Of a stretch of DNA of 64,000 bases, positions 24,401-36,100 are shown piece by piece. This DNA is from Macrostomum hystrix (lineage: Eukaryota; Platyhelminthes; Macrostomidae). The DNA is taken from positions 7,406,501 through 7,470,500 of the forward strand of contig CATNEN010000002.1 of the NCBI GenBank assembly GCA_950097015.1, given 5' to 3'. The notes below the pieces were generated by a model. It saw only the letters and a program-made list of their open reading frames with translations. It was not told the DNA's origin and ran no database searches. A program made the translations under genes and the position numbers. Position 1 is the first letter of the stretch; every line of letters starts with the position of its first letter.

Positions 24401-25362
24401 AATCCCCACTCAGTCAAACAAATCCCCACTCAGTCAAACAAATCCCTACTCAGTCAAACAAATCCCCACTCAGTCAAACAAATCCCTACTCAGTGTAACA
24501 AATCCCTACTCAGTCTAACAAATCCCTACTCAGTCTAACAAATCCCTACTCAGTCTAACAAATCCCCACTCAGTCTAACAAATCCCTACTCAGTGTAACA
24601 AATCCCCACTCAGTCTAACAAATCCCTACTCAGTCTAACAAATCCCCACTCAGTCAAACAAATCCCCACTCAGTCAAACAAATCCCCACTCAGTCTAACA
24701 AATCCCTACTCAGTCTAACAAATCCCCACTCAGTCAAACAAATCCCCACTCAGTCAAACAAATCCCTACTCAGTGTAACAAATCCCTACTCAGTCTAACA
24801 AATCCCTACTCAGTGTAACAAATCCCCACTCAGTCAAACAAATCCCCACTCAGTCAAACAAATCCCCACTCAGTCTAACAAATCCCTACTCAGTCTAACA
24901 AATCCCCACTCAGTCAAACAAATCCCCACTCAGTCAAACAAATCCCTACTCAGTGTAACAAATCCCTACTCAGTCTAACAAATCCCTACTCAGTCTAACA
25001 AATCCCTACTCAGTCAAACAAATCCCCACTCAGTCAAACAAATCCCTACTCAGTCAAACAAATCCCCACTCAGTCAAACAAATCCCTACTCAGTGTAACA
25101 AATCCCTACTCAGTCTAACAAATCCCCACTCAGTCAAACAAATCCCTACTCAGTCTAACAAATCCCCACTCAGTCAAACAAATCCCTACTCAGTGTAACA
25201 AATCCCTACTCAGTGTAACAAATCCCCACTCAGTCAAACAAATCCCTACTCAGTCTAACAAATCCCCACTCAGTCAAACAAATCCCTACTCAGTGTAACA
25301 AATCCCTACTCAGTCTAACAAATCCCCACTCAGTCAAACAAATCCCTACTCAGTCAAACAAA
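21496..25362. repeat. Giant 20-bp tandem array, about 193 copies
   Basis: Units of CAAATCCCTACTCAGTCAAA (and CTAA, GTAA, ACTAA, CCCAC variants) run for 3.87 kb. The periodicity never slips: every unit is exactly 20 bases, and all variation is substitution at a few positions. Stops in all plus-strand frames of the main variant rule out coding. It lies 3' of the last firm Ig/FN3 exon. Confidence 0.99.
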
Positions 25363-25447
25363 GTCCTGATCCGTTCAATAAATCCCAGTATAACAAGTGA
25401 AATGAGAGAAGCCAATAAGAAAACAACAGAATCGCGTCGAGTTTCAG

Positions 25448-25517
25448 CAACAGTGATTCCAATAACAAATCGGCACAATTTATCTACTAATGCACAACAT
25501 GCAGATGATAACAGTAG
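25448..25517 (+). CDS. Candidate further exon of the Ig/FN3 gene (option 2)
   Basis: Acceptor GTTTCAG and donor GTAGGA enclose 70 bases in the phase required by exon f. The product begins ATVIPITNRHNLSTNAQHAD and carries one sequon (NLS). If used, the intron would be 5.1 kb and hold the whole 20-bp array. The content is AT-rich and has no family match I can see. Confidence 0.18.
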
Positions 25518-25861
25518 GTAGGAATTTCTAAATTCAAAATCAGCAAAGGTGCAATTGCAGTTAGTGTGCCAGTTTACCTATTATTTATATCTTGATTAAG
25601 TAAACAGTCAGGCCAGATTGGCCTAGCTATGAAAAACTAAAATTCCAACGAAGCTTTTATGGGATAATGATGAATCAGAAACAATACAAGAAGAAGCTCG
25701 TATTGACAGATTTCAACTATAATTTATCTCACAAACTAAATTTTGAACTCATTTATGCCATTGTAGAAATTTCAAACACACTGTACAAGCTAATTAACAT
25801 TCTCAGATGGATTGCTCAACTGAACATAAGATCAATTATGGAATAAATCATTAACGCTTTA

Positions 25862-26535
25862 GGATTCGGTTTGGGATAATGAAGCTTCAGTTTGGGATAA
25901 TGAAGCCTTAGTTTAGGATAATGAAACATTACTTTAGGATAATGAAGCATCCGTTTGGAATAATGAAGCCTTAATTTAAGATAATGAAGCTTTAGTTTGG
26001 GATAATTAAGCCTTAGTGTAGGATAATGAAACCTTATTTTAGGACGATAAAACTTCAGTTTGGGATAATGAAGCTTTAGTTTGGGATAATGAAGCCTTAG
26101 TTTGGGATAATGAAGCTTCAGTTTGGGATAATGAAGCTTCAGTTTGGGACAATGAAGCTTTAGTTTGGGATAATGAAGCCTTAGTTTGGGATAATGAAGC
26201 TTCAGTTTGGGATAATGAAGCTTCAGTTTGGGATAATGAAGCTTCAGTTTGGGATAATGAAGCTTTAGTTTGGGATAATGAAGCCTTAGTTTGGGATAAT
26301 GAAGCTTCAGTTTGGGATAATGAAGCTTCAGTTTGGGACAATGAAGCTTCAGTTTAGGATAATGAAGCTTCAGTTTGGGATAATGAGGCTTCAGTTTGGG
26401 ATAATGAAGCTTCAGTTTGGGATAATGAAGCTTCAGTTTTAGACAATGAAGTTTCAATGAGACAATAAAACTTCAGAACTGTATAGCGAAAATTCAGTTT
26501 AGGAAAATTAAAATTCAGTTCAGGAAAATTAAAAT
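25862..26535. repeat. 21-bp tandem array
   Basis: About 30 copies; core TTTGGGATAATGAAGCTTCA with the palindrome GAAGCTTC. Degenerate at both ends. It lies between the two convergent genes. Confidence 0.96.
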
Positions 26536-27010
26536 TCAGTTTAGTATAATGAAGCCTTTGATGGCAAAAATGTAGATGGATTGTTCATAGCAGAATGAAG
26601 CATGTTTTAGGAGATTAAATAACGCGGACAGGGCCTTAAAAATCCCAATTAAGGATCGAATCAGGATGATGCAATGCAAGCTAACAATGGCTTCAACACA
26701 ATTGCTTGGCTATTGGCTGCAGATGTTGCAGAAAAAAATAAATAGCTTGTAATAGCGGACAACAGCAACTGTTAAGCCTAGTTACTAAAGCAGGAAGGGC
26801 TGTGTGCATTGAATACTCGGGCATGAACTTTTACTGAGCACAGAAAAAATAGATAAGCACTAGTCAGAGTTTCCGTTAAATAAATTCCAGAAAAACACAT
26901 TGATCAGACAGACAAAAGTGAATTAATCAACAGTAAGACAGGACATTAATTATTTACAAAATTAACAATTGAGACAGAAGGCAGCACAATTCCAAATCAG
27001 TTCTCAGTTC

Positions 27011-27187
27011 TCAGTAGACCCAATTCACTGGCACCCACTGGTGCTTTGTGTGCACCAGATCAACGCACTGCTTCAGCTGGGCGATGGTGTCCTCGATGTC
27101 ATTGTTGATGATCTTCAAATCGAAGTAGTGCCCATAGTGCCTCTCCAGCAGCTCGCTTTCCTTCGCTAGACGCTCCAGACTGCCGTC
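27011..27187 (-). CDS. CASK: CASK exon 17: C-terminus
   Basis: Residues 870-927 and [43 protein letters not shown], then QWVPVNWVY at the end. The acceptor is CCGCAG before GAC, the only one that keeps phase. No canonical polyadenylation signal was recognised on the minus strand in the next few hundred bases. Confidence 0.95.
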   Translation of the reverse strand, partial: DGSLERLAKESELLERHYGHYFDLKIINNDIEDTIAQLKQCVDLVHTKHQWVPVNWVY

Positions 27188-30100
27188 CTGCGGATTGCAG
27201 AGATTGGCAGCGAGATTGCTGTTGGAATGCGGCCTTCTGGATTGGGGGTCAGCTGACCTTCTGGATTGGGGTCCTCTGACGTTTTGGATTGGGGGTCAGC
27301 TGACGTTCTGGATTGGGGGTCAGCTGACTCTCTGGATTGGGGAGTCAGCTGACTTTCTGGATTGGGGGTCAGCTGACCTTCTGGATTGGGGGTCAGCTGA
27401 CCTTCTGGATTGGGGGTCAGCTGACGTTTTGGATTGGGGGTCAGCTGACGTTCTGGATTGGGGGTCAGCTGACTCTCTGGATTGGGGAGTCAGCTGACTT
27501 TCTGGATTGGGGGTCAGCTGACCTTCTGGATTGGGGTCAGCTGACCTTCTGGATTCGGAGGTCAGCTGACCTTTGGATTGGAAGTCAGTTGACCATCCGT
27601 ATTGGGGGGTCAGCTGACGTTTTGGATTGGGAGTCAGCTGACTCTCTGGATTGGGGGTCAGCTGACTCTCTGGATTGGGGAGTCAGCTGACTTTCTGGAT
27701 TGGGGAGTCAGCTGACTTTCTGGATTGGGGAGTCAGCTGACTTTCTGGATTGGGGAGTCAGCTGACTTTCTGGATTGGGGAGTCAGCTGACTTTTTGGAT
27801 TGGAGGTCGGCTTACATTCAGTATATGTAAATAAGGTGACCATCAGTATATGGGGGTCACGTGACCTTCAGTATAAGGGGGTCAGGTGACATTAAGGGGT
27901 TGGAAGGTCGGGTGATAGGCATTAACAGCGGCTCACATTGAGTCCGTGCACGTCGCTCATTGCGCTGAGCTCAGGAGCCGCAATGAAAACAACGTAGGGC
28001 GCGAACTCGGCAGTTCGCAGGACGCGCAGAGCCTGCGGCTCAACATCCAGGATGGCCACCTTGCCGTGCCGGTGAATCTCTCGGATGGTGTCCAGCTTGG
28101 TGCCGTACATGGCGTCCTCGTGCGTGCCATACTCCAGGTACTCATTGTTAGTGATGTCCCGCATCATCTCTTCTCGGCTGACAAAATAATAGCTGCGGCC
28201 GTTCACCTCATTCTTGGCTGGTGGCCGGGTTGTGTCTGCGAGGAGGTTGGGATTTACAAGGCATTGCTAAGTTCATTCCTAGATAGGCGATAGAATGGAT
28301 TGCTAGTCCATTCCTAGATAGGGGATAGAATGGATTGCTAGTCCATTCCTAGATAGGGGATAGAATGATTGCTAGTCTATTCCTAGATAGGAGGATAGGA
28401 TCGATTGCTAGTCTATTCCTAGATAGGAGGATAGGATGGATTGCTAGTCTATTCCTAGATAGGAGGATAGGATCGATTGCTAGTCTATTCCTAGATAGGA
28501 GGATAGGATCGATTGCTAGTATATTCCTAGATAGGAGGATAGGATGGATTGCTAGTCTATTCCTAGATAGGAGGATAGGATCGATTGCTAGTCTATTCCT
28601 AGATAGGAGGATAGGATCGATTGCTAGTCTATTCCTAGATAGGAGGATAGGATCGATTGCTAGTCTATTCCTAGATAGGAGGATAGGATGGATTGCTAGT
28701 CTATTCCTAGATAGGAGGATAGGATGGATTGCTAGTCTATCCACCAAGGATGACTGAATAAAACGGATTGCAAGGCTACTCCAAAAGATTGATAAAGTAC
28801 AACACAGAGTCAGGCAGCTCACGCGGTATAGGATAGGCGAATCTGTCCTGGGCGGCCTGTATGAGTGTGTTTTTGATGTGCCGCCTGCCAACGCCGTGAG
28901 CTCCCAGCAGCACCAGAGTCTTGCGCCGGAAATTCGTCAGCTGGACAACCTCCTCGTAGGTGACCATCTCCAGCTGGTCGTAGGCTGCCGTGGCAAACTG
29001 CTGCTGCTGCTGCTGCTTACCCGTAGCGCCGACTCCGCGTTTCCCGCCGGACTTGGTGCCCAGACGCCGGCCGAACGAGAACAGGCCGGTGCAGTTGACC
29101 GTGTCCTTCTTCGATCTTTCAATGGCATTGCAGGCGGCGCGCCACTCTTGCAGCTCAGGCGACGGGATCAGACTGGCCGGAGTGTTGCTGGGGGCGTTCC
29201 AGGCCCGCGCCTGTGGGAGTGGAGAGATACAAAAGCGCTAAAGTCAAAGTGGGTCTTGTGTCAAGGTGAGTCGTGGGTCAAGGTAAGTCCTGGGTCAAGG
29301 CGATTTTTCGGACAAGGCGAGTCTAGGGTCAAGGCGAGTCTTGTGTCGAGGTGAATCTTGGGTCAAGGCGAGTCTTGGGTCAAGGCGAGTCTTGGGTCAA
29401 GGCGAGTCTTGGGTCAAGGCGAGTCTTGGGTCAAGGCGAGACTTGGGTCAAGAGGTAAGTCTCGAGTCAACTATTAGCATGGCGCACCTGCCACCAGTGG
29501 TGGTCGTCCTTGCTGATGACCTGCAGAATGTCGCCAACGCGAAACCGGATGCCGGCCTGAGGACACGGATGCACATCGTCCTCTTCCGGATTGTAGTTGA
29601 ACATCGCCTTGACGTAGATCTGCGGGCGCGGGGACTAAGTACTTTAATTTGCACTTTTAAACTAAGAAACATAACATATTGTTTTTAAAACGCTCACAAA
29701 CTACTACTGAAGTCTTGCTAGGTAAGGAGTAACGTCAGCATTTTAATAAATAAATAATTTAAATTTACTTACCTTTATAGAAACCTAAAGTTTTTGCTTC
29801 ACGACTAACAGTAAAAAATACTCGTAGAACTACATTTTTATTGGCAGTAAAACAATTACAAAAATCATTTTTACATAACAAAGAACGCAAACAACAAAAA
29901 ATTTTTTTTTTAATTTTTTTGCAGAAACTGGGATGATGAGCAGAGGATCTGGGATGTTGATTTAAGCAACATGGGGATCTGGGATGTTGATTTAAGCAAC
30001 ATGGGGATCTGGGATGTTGATTTAAGCAACATGGGGATCTGGGATGTTGATTTAAGCAACATGGGGATCTGGGATGTTGATTTAAGCAACATGGGGATCT

Positions 30101-33100
30101 GAGTTGTTGATTTAAGCAACATGGGGATCTTGGATGTTGATTTAAGCAACATAGGGATCTGGGATGTTGATTTAAGCAACATGGGGATCTGGGATGTTGA
30201 TTTAAGCAACAAGGGGATCTGGGATGTTGACTTCAGCAACATGGGGATCTGGGATGTTGATTTAAGCAACATGGGGATCTGGGATGTTGATTTAAGCAAC
30301 ATGGGGATCTGAGATGTTGATTTAAGCAACATGGGGATCTGGGATGTTGATTTAAGCAACATGGGGATCTGGGATGTTGATTTAAGCAACATGGGGATCT
30401 GGGATGTTGATTTAAGCAACATGGGGATCTGAGTTGTTGATTTAAGCAACATGGGGATCTTGGATGTTGATTTAAGCAACATAGGGATCTGGGATGTTGA
30501 TTTAAGCAACATGGGGATCTGGGATGTTGATTTAAGCAACAAGGGGATCTGGGATGTTGACTTAAGCAACATGGGGATTTGGGATGTTGATTTAAGCAAC
30601 ATGGGGATCTGGGATGTTGATTTAAGCAACATAGTGACCTGAGATGTTGATTTAAGCAACATGGGGATCTGGGATGTTGATTTAAGCAACATGGGGATCT
30701 GGGATGTTGATTTAAGCAACATGGGGATCTGGGATGTTGATTTAAGCAACATGGGGATCTGGGATGTTGATTTAAGCAACATGGGGATCTGGGATGTTGA
30801 TTTAAGCAACATGGGGATCTGGGATGTTGATTAAGGCAACATAGTGACCTGAGATGTTGATTTAAGCAACATGGGGATGTTTAAGTGTATCGAACTAATC
30901 TGAGGATCTGAAAGTTTTGCTATGCAACACAAAATCAAGCAAAGCAGAAAACTACGAAATCAAAGAGTCGAGGAATCAAGACACTGAGCTAACACATTAA
31001 CTGGTGAGTAATTAACAAAGGCCAGGTGGCTGCAGGAACGCCAAGTGGGCAGGTAGGGATAGCCATACCTCACACTGCATGGGGTGGTTGCGGTAGCTGG
31101 GCACTATTTTCAAAGTGACGCTGCCTCGAGCCTCTTTCTGCAAGTGCAAGGAGTTTTTGTGTTTATGTTTTGAAGCCGAAGGGTTCAAGATGATGTAGTC
31201 AAAGCACTCCGATTGGCCAGTCTGTGATATCAGTTTTATAAAGACATTCTCAACACGCCTGTGTCAGCATCCGTTCATTAGAAGTTGCAGGTTCAGTGAC
31301 AGCTAACAACTGAGTCCCTGAAGTTGTTGAGGGTAACAACTGAGTCCCTGAAGTTGTTGAGGGTAACAACTGAGTCCCTGAAGGTGTTTAGGCTAATAAC
31401 TGAGTCCCTGAAGTTGTTTAGGCTAATAACTGAGTCCCTGAAGTTTTTTAGGCTTATAACTGAGTCCCTGAAGGTGTTTAGGCTAATAACTGAGTCCCTG
31501 AAGTTGTTTAGGCTAATAACTGAGTCCCTGAAGTTTTTGAGGCTAATATCTGAGTCCCTGAAGTTGTTGAGGCTAATAACTGAGTCCCTGAAGTTGTTGA
31601 AGGTGAGACCAGAGTCCCTAAAGTGACTGAGGCTAACAGCTAAGTCTCTGAAGTGACCGAGGCATGAGTTCAAAATGAAAAGCTTCACTACGTCTGGGTC
31701 GGAAGCGTCAATCAATAGTTAAGAACTTTAAATAATACTTGCAAGGGCAGAAATAGACGACATGCACCTTAAGTTTAAAGTTTAGAGCGATATATAAAAT
31801 GATAGTTATAGATAAATCAGTTGCTTTGTCACCTGACACCCACAATTTGAAAGATAAACACCACGTAGCGCTATGTGCAATAATTTTCTACTTGATACGT
31901 TCTGCTCAATGACAACAGAACGGTTAGTCTGAAATTTGAATTCGCGCCAAAATAGATTCAAGTCTAGTTTTGTAAGCTTAAATTTAGCTTAAATGACAAT
32001 TTACGTTTCTTTCTACTTGTAGTAGAGTAAAAGGCGTTTAAGACTGCTAATTTTGGTCAGTGTTTTGTCGAAAAACGGAAAAAAATTCTGATTTATTCAA
32101 GTAAGATTTTGTTATAAACCATACTTGGCGCGAATTCAACTAGCATTTAGCAGCAAGTGAGTAAAAATCGATAATCTGAAGCAATTAAAAATCAATAAAT
32201 GTGTTCAGTAAATCTACTGGATAGATATAAGTACAAAAGCCTGTTAATAATTTTGCACCCGAGAAACTGACATTGTGCAATCAACGGGATAAACGTGAAT
32301 AGAAAAAAGCATTACAAAGCATATTATTATGACAGCAGTCTCTGTTTCTCTGTGACTTCTAAAATTCTTATTTTAGAATATTCAGGTTTCAAAAGCGGCG
32401 AGTGTTATTTCGTAGCTGAAGCAGAATGGATTATTTTCACAGAGGGTTTGCAAACGATGTGACAGCTTGGTAAACACGAGAACAATGTGAGATGCTTTTA
32501 CCAGAGCTGGTCAGTACACTGCATCATAAAAATCTTTCTCCTATTCTATTCCCAGTTCAATTCCTCACATCTCCTAGTTCTATTCCTTATGTATCCTAGT
32601 TCTATTCTTCATATTTTCCAGTTCTGTTCCTCATAACTCAGTTCTATTCCTCATATATCCCAGTTCTATTACTAATATATCCCAGTTCTATTCCTCATAT
32701 CTCCTAGTTCTGTTCCTCATGTCTCCTAGTTCTATTCCTCATATTTTCCAGTTCTGTTCCTCATGTTTCCTCGTTCAATTTCTCATATATCTTCGTTCTA
32801 TTCCTCAAGATCCCAGCTCTATTCCTTATCTTCCTGTTCTATTCCTCATCTCCCTGTTCTATTCCTCATCTTCCTGTTCTATTCATCATCTCCCAGTTCT
32901 ATTCCTCATCTCCCTGTTCTATTCCTCATCTCCCAGTTCTATTCCTCATCTCCCTGTTCTATTCCTTATCTCCCTGTTCTATTCCTCATCTCCCAGTTCT
33001 ATTCATCATCTCCCTGTTCTATTTCTCATCTGCCTGTTCTATTCCTTATCTCCCAGTTCTATTTCTCATCTCCCTGTTCTATTCCTTATCTCCCTGTTCT

Positions 33101-36100
33101 ATTCCTCATCTCCCAGTTCTATTCATCATCTCCCTGTTCTATTCCTCATCTCCCAGTTCTATTCCTCATCTCCCTGTTCTATTCCTTATCTCCCTGTTCT
33201 ATTCCTCATCTCCCAGTTCTATTCATCATCTCCCTGTTCTATTTCTCATCTCCCTGTTCTATTCCTCATCTCCCAGTTCTATTCCTCATCTCCCTGTTCT
33301 ATTCCTTATCTCCCTGTTCTATTCCTCATCTCCCAGTTCTATTCATCATCTCCCTGTTCTATTTCTCATCTGCCTGTTCTATTCCTTATCTCCCAGTTCT
33401 ATTTCTCATCTCCCTGTTCTATTCCTCATCTCCCAGTTCTATTCCTCATCTCCCTGTTCTATTCCTCATCTCCTAGTTCTATTCCTCATCTCCCTGTTCT
33501 ATTCCTCATCTCCCAGTTCTATTTCTCATCTGCCTGTTCTATTCCTCATCTCCCAGTTCTATTCATCATCTCCCTGTTCTATTCCTCATCTCCCAGTTCT
33601 ATTTCCCATCTGCCTGTTCTATTCCTCATCTCCCAGTTCTATTCATCATCTCCCTGTTCTATTCCTCATCTCCCAGTTCTATTTCTCATCTGCCTGTTCT
33701 ATTCCTTATCTCCCAGTTCAATTTCAAATCCTAATTAAGCAGTCATCTACTGTCCACAGGCCAGGCAGATATCAAGAAGCGAACCTCGTCACCAACAGTT
33801 TTAAATTTCAAAGAGAAAGCTGCACTCGGGCACACAGGCACAGGTGCACACAGGTTTTACCTCCTTGAAGGTCTGGCACAGTGCTTTAGGCTGACACAGG
33901 CTGGGTACAATTTTGATTGTCACCATGCCGCGTAGGGCTTTCTGCGAATTTGCGCGGCAGTGATTTAATTAAACTTTCACTTGCAATTCTACTTATAGTA
34001 GACTGTAAGGCGTTTAAAGCCAGCAGTTTTAGGCATTGGAATTTTGTTCGAAATAAAAATAGCAAGAGGGCATACAGTAATTTTTAATTAAAAAAAATGC
34101 AACTAAAAGCAAAAACTAAAATGGCCAATCAGAGTGCTTGCTTACGTAAACAGTTTTTGGTCGTGAAAGAATTACAATGCACAATAAGTAAACCCGGCCT
34201 AATATGACTAAATTTGACTAAAATATATTGTAAGATAATTTACATATTTCACATGAGGTAGATGTACATTCTGCCATAGTCTGTCAGACATTCCACATAA
34301 TCTGTCAGACATTCTACATAACCTGTCAGACATTCTAAATAATCTGTCAGACATTCTACATAATCTGTCAGACATTCTACATAATCTGTCAGACATTCTA
34401 CATAATCTGTCAGACATTCTAAATAATCTGTCAGACATTCTACATAATCTGTCAGACATTCTACATAATCTGTCAGACATTCTACATAATCAGTCAGAAA
34501 TCTTGAAACAATATGCAATACACCCTAAATCTGTAACCTATTCTAGCAAATTCAGGCTAATAAAAGTTCACGCACCAGCAGTCTCTGCAGCGCCTCAACT
34601 GATTGGCCCAAAACTGGCTCGCCGTTGATTTCGCGAATCTCGTCGCCAACGTGCAGAGTGCCTGATAAAAAAAGCGAATAAAATATAGTAACAGCCAATC
34701 TACTAGCTACTTAAAGTAGAGTTTTAAATAAATATCAAATAATGTATAAAAATCGCTAATCTGTTAGAATAGATGAAGGTGTGACAATAGATGAAGGTGT
34801 GACAATAGATGAAGGTGTGACAATAGATGAAGGTGTGACAATAGATGAAGGTGTGACAATAGATGAAGGTGTGACAATAGATGAAGGTGTGACAATAGAT
34901 GAAGGTGTGACAATAGATGAAGGTGTGACAATAGATGAAGGTGTGACAATAGATGAAGGTGTGACAATAGATGAAGGTGTGACAATAGATGAAGGTGTGA
35001 CAATAGATGAAGGTGTGACAATAGATGGAGGTGTGACAATAGATAAAGGTGTGACAATAGATGAAGGTGTGACAATAGATGAAGGTGTGACAATATATGA
35101 AGGTGTGACAATAGATGAAGGTGTGACAATAGATGAAGGTGTGAGAATAGATGAAGGTGTGACAATAGATGAAGGTGTGACAATAGATGAAGGTGTGACA
35201 ATAGATGAAGGTGTGACAATAGATGAAGGTGTGACAATAGATGAAGGTGTGACAATAGATGAAGGTGTGACAATAGATAAAGGTGTGACAATAGATAAAG
35301 GTGTGACAATAGATAAAGGTGTGACAATAGATGAAGGTGTGACAATAGATAAAGGTGTGACAATAGATCAAGGTGTGAGACTAGAGGATGGTGAATAAAG
35401 ATAAAGGTGAGAACAGATGGTGAGAATAGATCAATGATGTCGGAGCAGATACGCGTCTCACCCTGTCTGTGAATCATTCCGCCGTGCATAATTCTGGCCA
35501 CAATAATTTTGTTGTCGTCGGACATTTTCAGCGTGATGCCCTGGCAAGCGAGAATGAGGTTGTTAGTTAGATGGCCGGATTGTTTATAGATGTCAATTCC
35601 GAATTCTAAATGGCTTTTGCTTGTCATTTTCAGCTATTTTAGCTGTTTATCTTTATTGATGACATCAGAACTGCGCAGGAGAGATAAAATAAAAGTACAC
35701 TTTAAAAACGGATAAACTAGCCTTTAGTCCGCATGCAACCCGAGTGATTTAAATCCCCACTAAGGGATATTATCCTATTTAGACGACACAAATTCCAAAA
35801 CCAAAACTCACCATTGGTTCGTTAGTATTCTTCTGAAACTGCACCAGTCGAACCCGGGTGACATTGTCCAGCTCCGTGTCCAGGCCGCCTTCTTCGGCAG
35901 CCTCGCCGTTCAAATAGGACGACATCGGCGGCGGCGTCACCCGAATGGCCTGGTCGCTGTAGACGTCGTGCGCCAGGACGTCGTGAGCTTGCAGCAGGGC
36001 CTGCGATAGGCGGAGACGTTGGTAGATTGTCGAGCAGGTAGAATAAGAGAGGTATATGGTGAGTGAGATGCATATAGCTGACGAAAGATAAATTGAATAT

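Noticed and set aside
21496-25362. CRISPR-like array of 20-bp direct repeats
   Set aside because: There are no unique spacers; units are head to tail, and the context is a eukaryotic gene.
34724-35627. Very long open frames (200-290 codons) on both strands through the 18-bp array
   Set aside because: The unit length is a multiple of 3 and lacks stops, so all such frames are artefacts. The same applies to the arrays at 29.9, 32.7, 42.2, 56.7 and 58.2 kb.
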